Below are positions 25,943 through 36,676 of a stretch of 64,000 nucleotides of DNA, one piece after another. Location of the stretch: NCBI GenBank assembly GCA_030158675.1, contig JAOASL010000031.1, positions 18,179 to 82,178 on the forward strand. The letters run 5' to 3'. The position numbers were made by a program, and so were the translations under genes. The stretch's first letter is position 1. Every line of letters begins with the position of its first letter. Below the pieces are notes generated by a model that saw nothing but the letters and a program-made list of their open reading frames with translations, did no database searches and had not been told where the DNA came from. The stretch is from Burkholderiaceae bacterium. GTDB lineage: Bacteria; Pseudomonadota; Gammaproteobacteria; Burkholderiales; Burkholderiaceae_D.

Positions 25943-27118
25943 ATGCGTCGTCTGTGGTTATTGTTCGCGCAAATTGTCACCGTTGCGCTTGCGTTGTGGT
26001 TCATTGTAGCGACCCTGAAACCGGAGTGGCTCTCCCGCTCTCCCGCCAGTATCTCGCTGCAATCGACCACAGTACCGGTACGCGAAGCCGATGAGGCGGC
26101 GCCGTCGCCGCAGACCTCGTATCGCGCTGCCTCGCAGCGGGCGATGCCGGCAGTAGTCAACATTTTCACGACCAAGACGGCCAAACAGCAGCAGCACCCC
26201 TTCGGTGACGACCCCTTGTTCCGCCGCTTCTTCGGCGACAACTTCGGCGCTCAGGACGAGCGACAACTCAGTCTTGGCTCAGGAGTGATCGTCAGCCCGG
26301 ACGGCTACATCCTGACCAACAACCATGTCATCGAATCGGCCGACGAAATCGAAGTCGCGCTCGCTGATGGTCGCAAGATAGCCGGAAAGCTGGTTGGCAC
26401 CGATCCGGAAACGGATCTTGCTGTCATCAAGGTCAGCCTGAAGGATCTGCCTTCGATTACGCTGGCAAGGCATGACAGTACCAAAGTCGGTGATGTCGTA
26501 CTGGCGATCGGCAACCCCTTCGGCGTCGGCCAGACAGTCACTATGGGGATTGTCTCCGCACTGGGACGAAACCATCTCGGCATCAACACCTTCGAAAATT
26601 TTATCCAGACAGATGCGGCGATCAACCCGGGCAATTCCGGTGGCGCACTGGTAGATACTCAGGGTCATCTGCTGGGAATTAACACTGCGATCTATTCGCG
26701 CAGCGGCGGGTCACTGGGCATCGGCTTCGCGATCCCGGTCAGCACCGTCAAGACGGTGATGGAAGCGATCATTCGTAACGGGCAGGTCGTACGCGGATGG
26801 ATTGGCGTGGAACCACAGGACATCACGCCCGAACTGGCTGACAGCTTCGGGCTGCGAAAAAGTTCGGGAACCATCATCGCCGGTGTACTGAAAGGCGGTC
26901 CGGCCGACAAGGCTGGTGTGAAGCCGGGCGACATCCTGCTCGCCGTCGGCGACTATCCTGTCACCGACACGGTCGCGATGCTGAACTTGGTCGCTCAGCT
27001 GACGCCGGGGCAGAAGATCGATCTGGTGGTATTGCGCAAGACGCAGGAGACCCGGCTCAACGTCATCGTCGGCCGCCGTCCGCGGATGAAGCAAGCGCCA
27101 CTGCAGGATACGGAATAA
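25943..27118 (+). CDS. DegS/DegQ-like periplasmic trypsin-type serine protease with one PDZ domain
   Basis: A 391-aa HtrA-family protease. An N-terminal membrane anchor or uncleaved signal (FAQIVTVALALWFIVATL) precedes the protease domain with triad His128 (TNNHVIE), Asp158 (TDLAVIK) and Ser232 (NPGNSGGAL). A single PDZ domain follows (about 280-375; GWIGVEPQDITPELADSFGL, GGPADKAGVKPGDILL). One PDZ plus an anchor fits the DegS architecture, the sensor protease of the envelope stress response, better than DegP with two PDZs. The start at 25943 lies 13 bases from the divergent Nif3-like start. It is followed after 5 bases by the DUF2461 gene. Confidence 0.92.
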   Translation: MRRLWLLFAQIVTVALALWFIVATLKPEWLSRSPASISLQSTTVPVREADEAAPSPQTSYRAASQRAMPAVVNIFTTKTAKQQQHPFGDDPLFRRFFGDNFGAQDERQLSLGSGVIVSPDGYILTNNHVIESADEIEVALADGRKIAGKLVGTDPETDLAVIKVSLKDLPSITLARHDSTKVGDVVLAIGNPFGVGQTVTMGIVSALGRNHLGINTFENFIQTDAAINPGNSGGALVDTQGHLLGINTAIYSRSGGSLGIGFAIPVSTVKTVMEAIIRNGQVVRGWIGVEPQDITPELADSFGLRKSSGTIIAGVLKGGPADKAGVKPGDILLAVGDYPVTDTVAMLNLVAQLTPGQKIDLVVLRKTQETRLNVIVGRRPRMKQAPLQDTE

Positions 27119-27123
27119 GCATC

Positions 27124-27804
27124 ATGCATCTGCGCGACCTGGTCCGCTTCCTCCACGAGCTGTCGGAAAATAACAACCGCGCATGGTTCGTGATGAACAA
27201 GCCGCGCTACGACATCCTGCGCGCTGAGTTTCTCGAACTCGTGACCGGACTGATCACCGACATCACAAAATTCGATCCTGCCGTCGCCGCCTGCAACCCG
27301 AAACGCGCACTGTTCCGGATCAACCGTGATCTGCGCTTCGCGCGCGATCGCGATCCATATAAAACCACCTTCTCGGCATCAATCACGGCCAGCGGGTTGA
27401 AGAAACCGAGTCAGGGCGGCGGTCCGGCTTACTATTTTCAATTGAACGCCGAAGGCAAGCTGCTGACAGCCTGCGGCGAGTACATGCCGCCGGCGGGCCG
27501 GTTGCGCGCGATCCGGCACCACATCATCAATGATTCGACCGGGTTCAGCAGGCTGCTCAAGGACAAAGAGCTGAACCATCGTTTCGGCGGCCTGAGTCGG
27601 GAGGATAGTCTGATACGGCCACCGAAAGGCTTCGATGCCGACAGCCCGCACATCGAGCAGCTCAAGCTGAAAAGTTTTCTGGTGTGGCGCGAAATGAGCG
27701 CGAGCCGCATCGCGGCAGATCAGCTTCGGACGCTACTACTGGAAGATTTTCGTGTCGGCCTGCCACTGGTCAAGTGGCTACGCGGCATCGCGCCTACCGA
27801 CTGA
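27124..27804 (+). CDS. DUF2461 family protein
   Basis: A 226-aa protein with the family pattern LVRFLHELSENNNRAWFVMNKPRYD, seen as ELSENNNRAWF and NKPRYDILRAEF. It continues with ALFRINRDLRFARDRDPYKT, GGGPAYYFQLNAEGKLL, CGEYMPPAGRLRAIRHHI and a C-terminal helical part. Members of DUF2461 (TIGR02453) have no established function. The start lies 5 bases after the protease stop, so the two are likely co-transcribed. It converges on tatC with 24 bases between the stops. Confidence 0.9.
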   Translation: MHLRDLVRFLHELSENNNRAWFVMNKPRYDILRAEFLELVTGLITDITKFDPAVAACNPKRALFRINRDLRFARDRDPYKTTFSASITASGLKKPSQGGGPAYYFQLNAEGKLLTACGEYMPPAGRLRAIRHHIINDSTGFSRLLKDKELNHRFGGLSREDSLIRPPKGFDADSPHIEQLKLKSFLVWREMSASRIAADQLRTLLLEDFRVGLPLVKWLRGIAPTD

Positions 27805-27828
27805 ACTCCGCTAGCTCCGGCAACCGGG

Positions 27829-28602
27829 TCAGGGAGAATCGGTTGTTTCTTTCGGTGCCTGCGTGACTTTTGCAAACAGCGGCGCGAGCAATAGACCCAC
27901 CTCGTACAGCAGACACAACGGAATCGCAAGGAACAACTGGCTCATGATGTCCGGCGGCGTAACCACCGCAGCCAACACAAAAGCGCCGACGACGACATAC
28001 GGACGGATCGCCCTGAGCTTCTCAACCGACACGATACCCATGCGCACCAGCACGATCACCACCACGGGCACCTCAAAAGTCAGACCGAACGCGAGGCACA
28101 TCATCAGCACGAAGTCGAGGTAGTTCTCGATGTCCGGTGCAACGGCGATCGACTTCGGCGCGAAGTCGTTGATGAACTTGAATACCGTACCGAAAACGAA
28201 AAAATAGCAGAATGCCACGCCGGCTACGAACAGCAGCGTTGACGAAATGATCAGCGGTGCGACCAGCCGCTTCTCATGCATATACAGCCCGGGTGCGACA
28301 AAGGCCCACGCCTGGTACAGCACCCACGGCAACGATACGACGAGTGAGGCGGCCATCGTCACCTTCATCGGCACCATGAACGGCGTGATCACACCCGTCG
28401 CGATCATCTTCGATCCCGCAGGCAGCGCGTTCAGCATTGGCTGCGCCATGAAATCGTAGAGCGCGGCGGCCCCCGGCCAGATCGCGAACAGCACCACGAA
28501 CACGGCCAGCAGCACGGCCGATGCGCGTACCAGTCGGGTACGCAACTCGACCAGATGCGAAATGAAATTTTCCTGGATACCGGACAGCTTGTCGTCGGAC
28601 AT
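27829..28602 (-). CDS. tatC: Sec-independent protein translocase TatC
   Basis: A 257-aa inner-membrane protein with six hydrophobic segments, the receptor for twin-Arg signal peptides. Marks are FISHLVELRTRLVRASAVL, PWVLYQAWAFVAPGLYMHEK, FCYFFVFG, FGLTFEVPVVVIVLVRMGIV and VVTPPDIMSQLFLAIPLCLLYE. It starts 4 bases after tatB. The likely client PetA is encoded about 4 kb away. Confidence 0.97.
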   Translation of the reverse strand: MSDDKLSGIQENFISHLVELRTRLVRASAVLLAVFVVLFAIWPGAAALYDFMAQPMLNALPAGSKMIATGVITPFMVPMKVTMAASLVVSLPWVLYQAWAFVAPGLYMHEKRLVAPLIISSTLLFVAGVAFCYFFVFGTVFKFINDFAPKSIAVAPDIENYLDFVLMMCLAFGLTFEVPVVVIVLVRMGIVSVEKLRAIRPYVVVGAFVLAAVVTPPDIMSQLFLAIPLCLLYEVGLLLAPLFAKVTQAPKETTDSP

Positions 28603-28606
28603 GGGA

Positions 28607-29134
28607 TCAGTTGAAGAACTTCACAGCGTTGCCGGAATTGGGTCGGTAACGCGCAACACGTGCCGCACCGGACATGACCCGGGTCTTGCGACCGCTTTCG
28701 CGCTTGAACCAGACCGGCAAGCCGCTGGTATGGGACAGCTTTTTCTTGCGGAAATCGCGCCGCTTCGCATCCAACTCCCATTGCGAAGGAACACGCCGAT
28801 AGTCTCCACTGCCCTCGAATGCATCACTCGCCTCGGCCAGTGAGTCACTGAGCTCCTTGCCCGCCGCTTCCACTTCTTTGCCGACCTCGGCCACCTGGGC
28901 ACCGACATTCTGATTCAGCTTGGAGGCGGCATCGACAATGTTCGTGTGCATCTTGCGCAGCTCGTCCATCTGCATCTCGCGACCCACCTCGGCCTTTACG
29001 TTGTTGATATAACGCTGCGCGCGGCCGAACAGCGTCCCGGCCATGCGGGCGACAGTGGGAAGCTTTTCCGGGCCGATCACGACGAGCGCGACCGCACCGA
29101 TCAGCGCGAGTTTGGAAAGACCAAGGTCAATCAT
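28607..29134 (-). CDS. tatB: Sec-independent protein translocase TatB
   Basis: A 175-aa protein with one N-terminal transmembrane helix (MIDLGLSKLALIGAVALVVI), the hinge GPEKLP and an amphipathic helix (VARMAGTLFGRAQRYIN), the TatB layout. The remainder is a charged, helical cytoplasmic tail with a basic C-terminus. TatB forms the substrate-binding complex with TatC. Confidence 0.95.
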   Translation of the reverse strand: MIDLGLSKLALIGAVALVVIGPEKLPTVARMAGTLFGRAQRYINNVKAEVGREMQMDELRKMHTNIVDAASKLNQNVGAQVAEVGKEVEAAGKELSDSLAEASDAFEGSGDYRRVPSQWELDAKRRDFRKKKLSHTSGLPVWFKRESGRKTRVMSGAARVARYRPNSGNAVKFFN

Positions 29135-29202
29135 GTAGGGAGAGGAATGGAGAGGATGCAGCGGGCATGGGGGTTCACGTCCGCTACGGGGCGGAAGGCG
29201 TG

Positions 29203-29415
29203 TCAGTTCTTGGATTTTTCCTTGGCCTCGACGTCGATGGTTGACTTGTCAGCCACTTGCTGCGCCGGCGCCTCATCGCCACTCTTAACGCCGTCCTTGA
29301 AGCCTTTGACGGCCTTGCCGAGATCGGAACCGATATTGCCGAGCTTCTTCGTGCCAAATACCAGCATGATAATCACCAGCACGATGACCCAGTGCCAAAT
29401 ACTAAACGAACCCAT
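29203..29415 (-). CDS. tatA: Sec-independent protein translocase TatA
   Basis: A 70-aa protein with an N-terminal helix ([20 protein letters not shown]), the hinge GTKKLGNIG and the amphipathic helix [14 protein letters not shown]. This is the pore-forming TatA type. A short charged tail follows. It is the first gene of tatABC. Confidence 0.97.
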   Translation of the reverse strand: MGSFSIWHWVIVLVIIMLVFGTKKLGNIGSDLGKAVKGFKDGVKSGDEAPAQQVADKSTIDVEAKEKSKN

Positions 29416-29466
29416 TATCTTCTCCTAGCCGGACCCGCAGGCCCAAATCTCCGAATTAGCGCCGTA

Positions 29467-29835
29467 TCAGCGCTGTCCGCGCCACGGGCGTGCTCCACCC
29501 ATGACATGCAAATGCAGATGGTACACCTCTTGACCGCCGTCAGGACCGGTGTTGAAGAGGGTTTTGAAGCCGCCGGCAGGACCGTCGGCATTATTCTGGT
29601 ATCCACCACCCTGCTCCTGAGCCAGCTTTGGCGCCAGCAGAAGCATTTTACCCAACAATGCCTGATGGCTGTCATCGCAATCGGCCAGCGTCGCAATGTG
29701 CGCGCGCGGCACCAGCAACAAATGCATCGGCGCGGCGGGATTGATGTCATGAAAAGCGATCAGGTCGTCATCTTCGTAGACCTTCTTCGCCGGAATCGCG
29801 CCGGACGCGATCTTGCAAAAAATACAGTTGTCCAA
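29467..29835 (-). CDS. HIT family (histidine triad) nucleotide-binding protein
   Basis: A 122-aa protein beginning MDNCIFCKIASGAIPAKKVY with the triad HLHLHVMGG near the C-terminus. The start is a TTG at 29835: it gives exactly the canonical HIT N-terminus, has GGAG seven bases upstream, and no ATG is suitably placed. HIT proteins of this branch (HinT-like) hydrolyse purine nucleoside phosphoramidates. It lies between hisE and tatA, the usual betaproteobacterial position. Confidence 0.93.
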   Translation of the reverse strand: MDNCIFCKIASGAIPAKKVYEDDDLIAFHDINPAAPMHLLLVPRAHIATLADCDDSHQALLGKMLLLAPKLAQEQGGGYQNNADGPAGGFKTLFNTGPDGGQEVYHLHLHVMGGARPWRGQR

Positions 29836-29937
29836 AATAGTCTCCAGTGAGCCGGCTGTTTGCAATGGTTTGGTTGGCCCGGTGCCCGCGCTGGCTCGCG
29901 GCATCGGCCGGGACCCATGCTCACTCAAACCTTACTT

Positions 29938-30300
29938 TCAGTTTTCGTCCTGTTCGCGCGCCTGCAGCTTGCGGTTCGCTTTTTCCTCGATACCCGACAG
30001 TCCCTCGCGGCGCGCGAGCTCGTCCAACACCTGTTGCGGCGTGAGGCCGAATTGCGCGAGCATGATCAGCGAGTGAAACCACAGGTCGGCACATTCGTAG
30101 ACCAGCGCGCTCGGATCGGTGCCGTGGCGTACGTCCTTCGCAGCCATCACGGACTCGGTCGCCTCCTCGCCCACTTTTTTCAGGATCGCATCGTCGCCCT
30201 TCTGGAACAGGCGAGCGATATAGGATTTTTCAGGATCACCACCGGCGGCCGGCTTGCGCGTCTCGATAATCTCGGCCAGACGTTGCAGGATGTCGCTCAT
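29938..30300 (-). CDS. hisE: Phosphoribosyl-ATP pyrophosphatase
   Basis: A 120-aa MazG-type all-helical protein for the second step of histidine synthesis (PR-ATP to PR-AMP). Marks are [31 protein letters not shown] (as [15 protein letters not shown]), [19 protein letters not shown] and a Glu-rich metal site. It is separate from hisI, unlike the fused hisIE of enterics, with a one-base gap. Confidence 0.96.
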   Translation of the reverse strand: MSDILQRLAEIIETRKPAAGGDPEKSYIARLFQKGDDAILKKVGEEATESVMAAKDVRHGTDPSALVYECADLWFHSLIMLAQFGLTPQQVLDELARREGLSGIEEKANRKLQAREQDEN

Positions 30301-30301
30301 C

Positions 30302-30706
30302 TTATTTTTTATAGATGTGTTCTGGAGCCTTCAGCACTGGATCAACCTCGATCCAATCCGGCTCGCCGCCGTCCAGAAATTTGTTGAAAAAGCAGCTGTG
30401 GCGACCAGTATGGCAGGCCAATCCGCCCACCTGCTCCACCTTCAGCAAAACGACATCGTCGTCACAATCGATGCGAATCTCGTGCACCTGCTGAAAATGC
30501 CCGGACTCCTCCCCCTTATGCCAGAGCTTTTTGCGCGAACGGCTCCAATACACGGCCTGTCCGAGTTCCGCAGTGCGCGCCAGCGCGTCGCGATTCATCC
30601 AGGCAAACATCAATACGTCATTGCTTCCCACTTCCTGTGCAATCACCGGTACCAGACCGTGCTCGTCCCACTTAATCCGGTTAAGCCATTTGTTCTTTGT
30701 GCTCAT
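30302..30706 (-). CDS. hisI: Phosphoribosyl-AMP cyclohydrolase
   Basis: A 134-aa zinc enzyme for the third step of histidine synthesis. Marks are [56 protein letters not shown] and [11 protein letters not shown], with the metal-binding Asp and Cys residues intact. It overlaps the hisF stop by 4 bases. Confidence 0.97.
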   Translation of the reverse strand: MSTKNKWLNRIKWDEHGLVPVIAQEVGSNDVLMFAWMNRDALARTAELGQAVYWSRSRKKLWHKGEESGHFQQVHEIRIDCDDDVVLLKVEQVGGLACHTGRHSCFFNKFLDGGEPDWIEVDPVLKAPEHIYKK

Positions 30707-31467
30707 GCGAGCCTCATCGGTATGCCTTGTGCTGCCATGAATGCTTTTGCTTCCTGCACGGTGTGCTGCCCGTAATGAAAAATGCTCGCTGCCAGCACTG
30801 CGTCAGCATGACCTTCGACGATGCCGTCGGCGAGATCCTGCAGGCCACCGACACCGCCAGAGGCGATTACGGGAATGGAGACGGCATCGGACACTGCGCG
30901 CGTCAGCGGCAAGTCGAAGCCGACCTTGGTGCCGTCGCGATCCATGCTGGTCAGCAGGATTTCACCGGCACCGAGCGCCTGCATCTTGCGCGCCCACTCT
31001 ACCGCATCCAGTCCGGTCGCCTTGCGGCCGCCATGCGTGAACACTTCCCAATGACCGGCAGCGCTGCACTTGGCGTCGATCGCGACGACGATGCATTGCG
31101 AGCCGTACTTGCTGGCAGCATCTGCGACCAGCTGCGGGTTGGTGACCGCTGAGGTGTTGATGCTGACCTTGTCCGCGCCCGCGTTCAGCAGTCGCCGCAC
31201 GTCATCGACCACACGGACACCGCCGCCCACCGTCAGTGGAATGAAGACCTGCGATGCGACGTTTTCGATGATGTGCAGGATCAAGTCACGATCGTCGGAA
31301 GAGGCGGTGATATCGAGGAAGGTAATCTCGTCGGCGCCCTGCTCGTCATAGCGGCGCGCGATCTCGACCGGGTCACCGGCATCGCGCAGCTCAACGAAAT
31401 TGACGCCCTTGACCACCCGTCCTGCGGTCACATCCAGGCAAGGAATGATGCGTTTGGCGAGTGTCAT
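30703..31467 (-). CDS. hisF: Imidazole glycerol phosphate synthase, cyclase subunit
   Basis: A 254-aa TIM barrel, [20 protein letters not shown], that uses ammonia from HisH to close the imidazole ring. Catalytic Asp residues lie in CLDV and [13 protein letters not shown]; other marks are [20 protein letters not shown] and [12 protein letters not shown]. The ATG at 31467 is one base after the hisA stop. Confidence 0.97.
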   Translation of the reverse strand: MTLAKRIIPCLDVTAGRVVKGVNFVELRDAGDPVEIARRYDEQGADEITFLDITASSDDRDLILHIIENVASQVFIPLTVGGGVRVVDDVRRLLNAGADKVSINTSAVTNPQLVADAASKYGSQCIVVAIDAKCSAAGHWEVFTHGGRKATGLDAVEWARKMQALGAGEILLTSMDRDGTKVGFDLPLTRAVSDAVSIPVIASGGVGGLQDLADGIVEGHADAVLAASIFHYGQHTVQEAKAFMAAQGIPMRLA

Positions 31468-31468
31468 T

Positions 31469-32248
31469 TCAGCCTTCGCCGACGTCGCCGGCCAGCTCGT
31501 CGGCACGCAACTGTGCCTCACCCAGGTTCAACGTGCCTTCGTAGATAGAGCGGCCGCAGATCACGCCTTCGATGCCTTCGTCCTGCACGGCGCACAGCGC
31601 CTCGACATCCTTGATGGTATGAACTCCACCCGAGGCGATCACAGGAATCGTCATGCTCTGCGCGAGCTTCACGGTGGCCTCGATGTTCACGCCCTTCATC
31701 ATGCCGTCACGGCCGATGTCGGTGTAGACGATGGCCTCGCAACCGTAGTCCTCGAATTTCTTCGCCAGATCAATCACTTCATGGCCGGACAGCTTGCTCC
31801 AGCCGTCAGTCGCCACCTTGCCGTCCTTCGCATCCAGTCCAACGATGATCTGACCAGGAAAAGCGCCGCAGGCATCGTGCAGAAAACCGGGGTTCTTCAC
31901 CGCGGCCGTGCCAATGATCACGTAAGAGATACCATCATCAAGGAAGCGTTCGATGGTGTCGAGGTCACGGATGCCCCCGCCGAGTTGCACGGGGATCTCG
32001 TCGATGCCATGGGCTTCTGCGTATTCGCGCACTGCCGCGAGGATGGATTTGATAGCCGGCTCGTTTTTCGGCTTGCCGGCAAAGGCGCCGTTCAAGTCAA
32101 CCAGATGCAGGCGGCGCGCGCCCTGCTCCAGCCAGTGCCGGGCCATTTTTGCGGGGTCGTCGGAGAACACCGTGGCCTGGTCCATGTCACCTTGCTTGAG
32201 GCGAACGCAATGGCCGTCCTTGAGGTCGATAGCGGGTATGAGCAGCAT
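31469..32248 (-). CDS. hisA: ProFAR isomerase (phosphoribosylformimino-AICAR-P isomerase)
   Basis: A 259-aa TIM barrel, [20 protein letters not shown], with the catalytic acid/base residues in PAIDLKDG and [12 protein letters not shown]. Half-barrel repeats such as [19 protein letters not shown] and [15 protein letters not shown] are clear. It lies 63 bases after hisH. Confidence 0.97.
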   Translation of the reverse strand: MLLIPAIDLKDGHCVRLKQGDMDQATVFSDDPAKMARHWLEQGARRLHLVDLNGAFAGKPKNEPAIKSILAAVREYAEAHGIDEIPVQLGGGIRDLDTIERFLDDGISYVIIGTAAVKNPGFLHDACGAFPGQIIVGLDAKDGKVATDGWSKLSGHEVIDLAKKFEDYGCEAIVYTDIGRDGMMKGVNIEATVKLAQSMTIPVIASGGVHTIKDVEALCAVQDEGIEGVICGRSIYEGTLNLGEAQLRADELAGDVGEG

Positions 32249-32311
32249 GGCTACAGGGAGATGATTCAGTCAGGAAAGTTCAGGTGGGATGGGACGCGCG
32301 CCCTAAGGAGG

Positions 32312-32950
32312 TCACGGGTTCCAATGTACAAAATTTTTATAAAGCTGCAAACCTGCTGCTGCGCTTTTTTCCGGATGGAATTGCGTAGCGAAAATATTAT
32401 CCCGGCCCGCAGCGCAGCAAAAATTGACGCCATAGGTAGTTTCGCCGAACACATGGGCAGGATTCTCGGGCACCGCATAGTAGCTGTGCACGAAGTAGAA
32501 ATAGGATGCATCCGGAACGCCAGCCCACATCGGGTGAATGCCACGCTGATGCACGCGATTCCAACCCATTTGCGGGACCTTGAAGCGCGATCCGTCCGGC
32601 TGTCGTCGACCATCGAGGCGAAAGCGGACCACCTTGCCTGGCATCAGCGACAGGCAGTGCGCATCACCCTCTTCGCTGCAGTCGAACATCATCTGTTCAC
32701 CCACGCAGACCCCGAACAGCGGTTTGTTGCGTGAGGCTTCGAGCAAGGCTTCCAGCAGCCCGGATTCGTGCAACGAGCTCATGCAATCGGGCATAGCCCC
32801 CTGTCCGGGCAACACGATACGGTCAGCCTCGCGTATCGCTTCGGGGCTGTTGCTAACGCTCACATCGGCCTCCGGGGCGACATGCTTCAGCGCCTGCGCG
32901 ACCGAGCGCAGGTTCCCCATACCGTAATCAACGACGACAATCTTGTTCAT
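32312..32950 (-). CDS. hisH: Imidazole glycerol phosphate synthase, glutamine amidotransferase subunit
   Basis: A 212-aa class I glutamine amidotransferase, [20 protein letters not shown]. The nucleophile Cys is in [13 protein letters not shown] and the His/Glu pair in ATQFHPEKS; the oxyanion region is VLPGQGAMP. It supplies ammonia to HisF. The ATG at 32950 fits the family start. A 45-base gap separates it from hisB. Confidence 0.97.
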   Translation of the reverse strand: MNKIVVVDYGMGNLRSVAQALKHVAPEADVSVSNSPEAIREADRIVLPGQGAMPDCMSSLHESGLLEALLEASRNKPLFGVCVGEQMMFDCSEEGDAHCLSLMPGKVVRFRLDGRRQPDGSRFKVPQMGWNRVHQRGIHPMWAGVPDASYFYFVHSYYAVPENPAHVFGETTYGVNFCCAAGRDNIFATQFHPEKSAAAGLQLYKNFVHWNP

Positions 32951-32995
32951 GAATGAGTGGATGCTGCCGCGCACCTGACGCACGGCTTCAGTCGG

Positions 32996-33592
32996 TCAGA
33001 GGCTGCCCTTGGTCGACGGGATGGTGCCGGCGGCACGTGGGTCGAGCTCGGCTGCCATACGCAGCGCCCGGCCAAAGGCCTTGAACACCGTCTCGCACTG
33101 GTGATGCGCATTCTCGCCACGCAAATTGTCGATGTGCAGGGTCAGCTGCGCATGGTTCACGAAGCCCTGGAAGAATTCGCGCGTCAGATCGACATCAAAC
33201 TGCCCGATCATGGCGCGCGTGAACGGCACATGGAATTCCAGGCCCGGCCGACCGGAGAAGTCGACCACGACCCGCGACAATGCCTCGTCCAACGGGACGT
33301 ACGCATGGCCGTAGCGACGGATGCCCTTCTTGTCGCCGATCGCCTTGGCGAATGCCTGACCGAGCGTGATGCCGACATCCTCCACCGTGTGGTGGGCGTC
33401 GATGTGCAGGTCGCCGTGCGCCTCGACATCGAGGTCGATCAGGCCGTGCCGTACAATCTGGTCCAGCATATGGTCGAGGAAGGACACGCCGGTATTCAGC
33501 TTCTGCTGGCCGGTACCGTCGAGGTTGATCGCGACCCGGATCCGGGTTTCGCTGGTGTCGCGGACGACTTCTGCTTTACGTTCAATGGCCAT
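32996..33592 (-). CDS. hisB: Imidazoleglycerol-phosphate dehydratase
   Basis: A 198-aa monofunctional dehydratase with duplicated metal-binding halves: [35 protein letters not shown] (here [16 protein letters not shown]) and [18 protein letters not shown]. The N-terminal histidinol-phosphatase half of enteric HisB is absent, so that step must be encoded elsewhere. Confidence 0.97.
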   Translation of the reverse strand: MAIERKAEVVRDTSETRIRVAINLDGTGQQKLNTGVSFLDHMLDQIVRHGLIDLDVEAHGDLHIDAHHTVEDVGITLGQAFAKAIGDKKGIRRYGHAYVPLDEALSRVVVDFSGRPGLEFHVPFTRAMIGQFDVDLTREFFQGFVNHAQLTLHIDNLRGENAHHQCETVFKAFGRALRMAAELDPRAAGTIPSTKGSL

Positions 33593-33602
33593 GTTAGGTC
33601 GG

Positions 33603-34691
33603 TCAGGTATTCAGACTGGACTGCAGCGCGTCGATGAACAGCGCATTTTCCGCCTGCGTGCTTACAGTCACTCTCAGGCAGTTATCCAGCAGAGCATGCA
33701 TTTTACCGACATTTTTCACTAGCACCCTCCTCTGCAGCAGGCGCTCGAATACTTCGGCACCGGTCAGGCCCGGCCGCGAGATGCGTAACAGGATGAAGTT
33801 TGCGGCCGACGGAAACACCGTCACCCCTGAAATCGCGGTCAGCGCAGTGGCCAGTTTCTCGCGCTCGGAGCAGATATCGGCCGCCTGTGCGTCGAGCACA
33901 TCGGCATGTTCGAGCACGAAACCGGCGGTCGCCTCGGTTAGTACGTTCACGTTGTACGGCGGGCGTACCTTGTCGAACTCGGCCAGCAAGTCGGCCGATG
34001 CCGACATGTAGCCCAGCCGGATGCCGGCCAGCCCCAGCTTGGACACAGTACGCATCACGATCACATTCGGATGGTCCGTCAGGCGCGCCATGAAGCTGGT
34101 GCCGGCAAACGGCTGATACGCCTCGTCGACCACCACGATGCCGGCATCACCAACTTCGCGGATGATGTCCAGCATCGCATCGAGATCGAACAGGTTGCCG
34201 GTCGGGTTGTTCGGGTAAGCCAGGTAGGTAATTGCCGGGCGATGCTCATGTACTGCCGCAAGCATCGCATCGCGATCGAGCGACAGATCGGCATTCAGCG
34301 GCACGCCGACAAATCCGAGGCCGGCGAATTGCGCCGACATCGCATACATGACGAAGCCCGGCACCGGCGCCAGCACTTTCGCGCCCGGCTTCGCGCACGC
34401 GACTGACACGATGGAGATCAGTTCGTCCGAGCCGTTTCCAAGCACGACATCAAAACCGGCCGGCACGCCCATGTGCTCGCAAATGGCCGCCTTCAATTCC
34501 GCATATGACGGCACCGGATAACGGTTCAGCGCCACTGCCCCCAGGCGCTCGCCCAATTTCTGCTGCAGCGCGGGCGGCAACGTGTACGGGTTTTCCATCG
34601 CGTCCAGCTTCACGAACCCGGACGCATCCGGCACGTGATACGCAGACAGCGCGCGCACATCGGCGCGGATGATGTTCTTGGCTACCGACAT
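33603..34691 (-). CDS. hisC: Histidinol-phosphate aminotransferase
   Basis: A 362-aa PLP enzyme of fold type I. Marks are [51 protein letters not shown] and the PLP-lysine region [17 protein letters not shown]. It starts 7 bases after hisD. Confidence 0.97.
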   Translation of the reverse strand: MSVAKNIIRADVRALSAYHVPDASGFVKLDAMENPYTLPPALQQKLGERLGAVALNRYPVPSYAELKAAICEHMGVPAGFDVVLGNGSDELISIVSVACAKPGAKVLAPVPGFVMYAMSAQFAGLGFVGVPLNADLSLDRDAMLAAVHEHRPAITYLAYPNNPTGNLFDLDAMLDIIREVGDAGIVVVDEAYQPFAGTSFMARLTDHPNVIVMRTVSKLGLAGIRLGYMSASADLLAEFDKVRPPYNVNVLTEATAGFVLEHADVLDAQAADICSEREKLATALTAISGVTVFPSAANFILLRISRPGLTGAEVFERLLQRRVLVKNVGKMHALLDNCLRVTVSTQAENALFIDALQSSLNT

Positions 34692-34698
34692 GCCGCGC

Positions 34699-36012
34699 TC
34701 ACTTCAGCCGCAGCTCGGCCGAGCGCGCATGCGCCTGCAGCCCTTCGCCATAGGCGAGTTCGGCCGCGACCCTGCCCAGCGACTGTGCACCGGCCTCGCT
34801 GACGTGGATGATCGACGAGCGCTTCTGGAAATCGTATACGCCCAGCGGTGACGAGAAGCGCGCGGTACGCGAGGTCGGCAGCACGTGATTCGGTCCGGCG
34901 CAGTAGTCGCCCAGCGACTCGGACGAGTACCGGCCAAGGAACATCGCGCCGGCGTGGCGGATCTTGTCGGCCCATCGGGTTGGCTCGAGCGCCGAAATTT
35001 CTAGGTGTTCAGCTGCGATCAGGTTGGCAATCTCGCAGGCCTCATCCATGTCGCGCACTTTGACCATCGCGCCGCGATTGGTCAGCGACGTGCGGATTAC
35101 CTCCTTGCGCGGCATGTCGTTAATCAGTTTGTCGATGCTGGCGCGTACGTGCCGCATATATTCCGCATCCGGGCACACCAGGATCGACTGTGCGAGTTCA
35201 TCATGCTCAGCCTGAGAGAACAGGTCCATCGCGATCCAGTCGGGGTCGGTGCTGCCATCGGCCAGTACCAGAATTTCACTCGGACCGGCGATCATATCGA
35301 TACCGACGGTGCCGAACACGCGACGCTTGGCTGCGGCCACGTACGCATTGCCCGGGCCGACGATCTTGTCGACCTGCGGTATGGTCGCCGTGCCGTGCGC
35401 CAGCGCGCCGACGGCCTGCGCGCCACCGATCGTGAACACCCGGTCAACGCCGGCAATCTGCGCGGCAGCCAGCACCAGCGGATTCTTAACGCCGTCCGGC
35501 GTCGGCACCACCATGATCACTTCGGCTACGCCAGCCACTTTCGCCGGAATCGCGTTCATCAGCACTGACGACGGATAGGCCGCCTTGCCGCCGGGGACAT
35601 AGATACCCACTCTGTCGAGCGGTGTCACTTTCTGGCCAAGCACGGTGCCGTCGGCGTCGGTGAACGTGAAACCATCCGAACCGCACTCCTTCTTCTGCCG
35701 CTCATGAAAGGCGCGCACCCGGTCGGCCGCCTGTTGCAGCGCATTACGGCGCGCCTCCGGCAAACCGGCCAGCGCCGCCTGTAGTTCGGCACGCGGTATC
35801 TCAAGCGCGGCCATGTCAGTGGCGGGCAGGCGATCAAACTTGTTCGTGTACTCGAGCACGGCGGCATCACCGCGCGCCTTCACGTCGGCAAGAATGGACG
35901 CCGCCGCGCGATCGATCGCCTCGTCTTCGGAAGCTTCGAACGCGAGCACGACCATCAGCTTCGCGTTGAAATCTGCATCGGTGCTGTCGAGCTGGCGGAT
36001 CTGTACGGACAT
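34699..36012 (-). CDS. hisD: Histidinol dehydrogenase
   Basis: A 437-aa NAD- and Zn-dependent enzyme for the last two oxidations of histidine synthesis. Marks are [44 protein letters not shown] (as [18 protein letters not shown]), [36 protein letters not shown] and [12 protein letters not shown]. The ATG at 36012 is 4 bases after the hisG stop. Confidence 0.97.
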   Translation of the reverse strand: MSVQIRQLDSTDADFNAKLMVVLAFEASEDEAIDRAAASILADVKARGDAAVLEYTNKFDRLPATDMAALEIPRAELQAALAGLPEARRNALQQAADRVRAFHERQKKECGSDGFTFTDADGTVLGQKVTPLDRVGIYVPGGKAAYPSSVLMNAIPAKVAGVAEVIMVVPTPDGVKNPLVLAAAQIAGVDRVFTIGGAQAVGALAHGTATIPQVDKIVGPGNAYVAAAKRRVFGTVGIDMIAGPSEILVLADGSTDPDWIAMDLFSQAEHDELAQSILVCPDAEYMRHVRASIDKLINDMPRKEVIRTSLTNRGAMVKVRDMDEACEIANLIAAEHLEISALEPTRWADKIRHAGAMFLGRYSSESLGDYCAGPNHVLPTSRTARFSSPLGVYDFQKRSSIIHVSEAGAQSLGRVAAELAYGEGLQAHARSAELRLK

Positions 36013-36016
36013 AGAC

Positions 36017-36676
36017 TTATTTTTCACGACGGGATGCCTTGTCGAAGGCATCAATAATGGGTTGCAGCTTTTCGCGCTTCAACTTCAGCGCGGCACGGTT
36101 GACGACCAGACGCGACGAGATGTCCATGATGTGCTCGACCTCGACCAGATGGTTCGCACGCAGCGTACTGCCCGTCGACACCAGATCGACGATCGCGTCC
36201 GACAGTCCGACCAGCGGGCCCAGCTCCATCGAACCGTACAGCTTGATCAGGTCGACATGCACGCCCTTGGCGGCGAAATGCTCGCGCGCGACCTGCACAT
36301 ACTTGGTCGCCACCGAGAGCCGCGCACCCTGGCGCACCGCAGTCGCGTAGTCAAAGCCAGCCGGGACTGCTACCGACATCCGGCACTTCGCGATGTTCAG
36401 ATCGATCGGCTGGTACAGGCCTTCGCCGCCGTGCTCGAGCAGCACATCCTTGCCGGCCACACCGAAATCCGCCGCGCCATATTGCACATAGGTCGGCACA
36501 TCCGACGCGCGCACGATCACTACGCGAATCGCGGGATCGCTGGTCGGCAAAATCAGCTTGCGCGACTTCTCCGGATCCTCGGTGACCACGATGCCGGCCG
36601 CCTCGAGCAGCGGCAGCGTTTCTTCGAAAATGCGGCCCTTCGACAGGGCCAGCGTCAGGGTCTGGTTCATCGTCAT
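36017..36676 (-). CDS. hisG: ATP phosphoribosyltransferase, short (HisZ-dependent) form
   Basis: A 219-aa catalytic core ([59 protein letters not shown]). It catalyses the first step of histidine synthesis. The length shows the short type, which lacks the C-terminal regulatory domain and by family knowledge needs HisZ for activity and feedback control. No hisZ is in this window. Its ATG overlaps the murA stop (ATGA), coupling the histidine genes to murA. Confidence 0.96.
   Translation of the reverse strand: MTMNQTLTLALSKGRIFEETLPLLEAAGIVVTEDPEKSRKLILPTSDPAIRVVIVRASDVPTYVQYGAADFGVAGKDVLLEHGGEGLYQPIDLNIAKCRMSVAVPAGFDYATAVRQGARLSVATKYVQVAREHFAAKGVHVDLIKLYGSMELGPLVGLSDAIVDLVSTGSTLRANHLVEVEHIMDISSRLVVNRAALKLKREKLQPIIDAFDKASRREK

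Noticed and set aside
25930-26241. 104-residue N-terminal extension of the Nif3-like protein
   Set aside because: It runs antisense through the 5' part of the protease gene and has no similarity to the Nif3 family, which begins at MSENAGKG.
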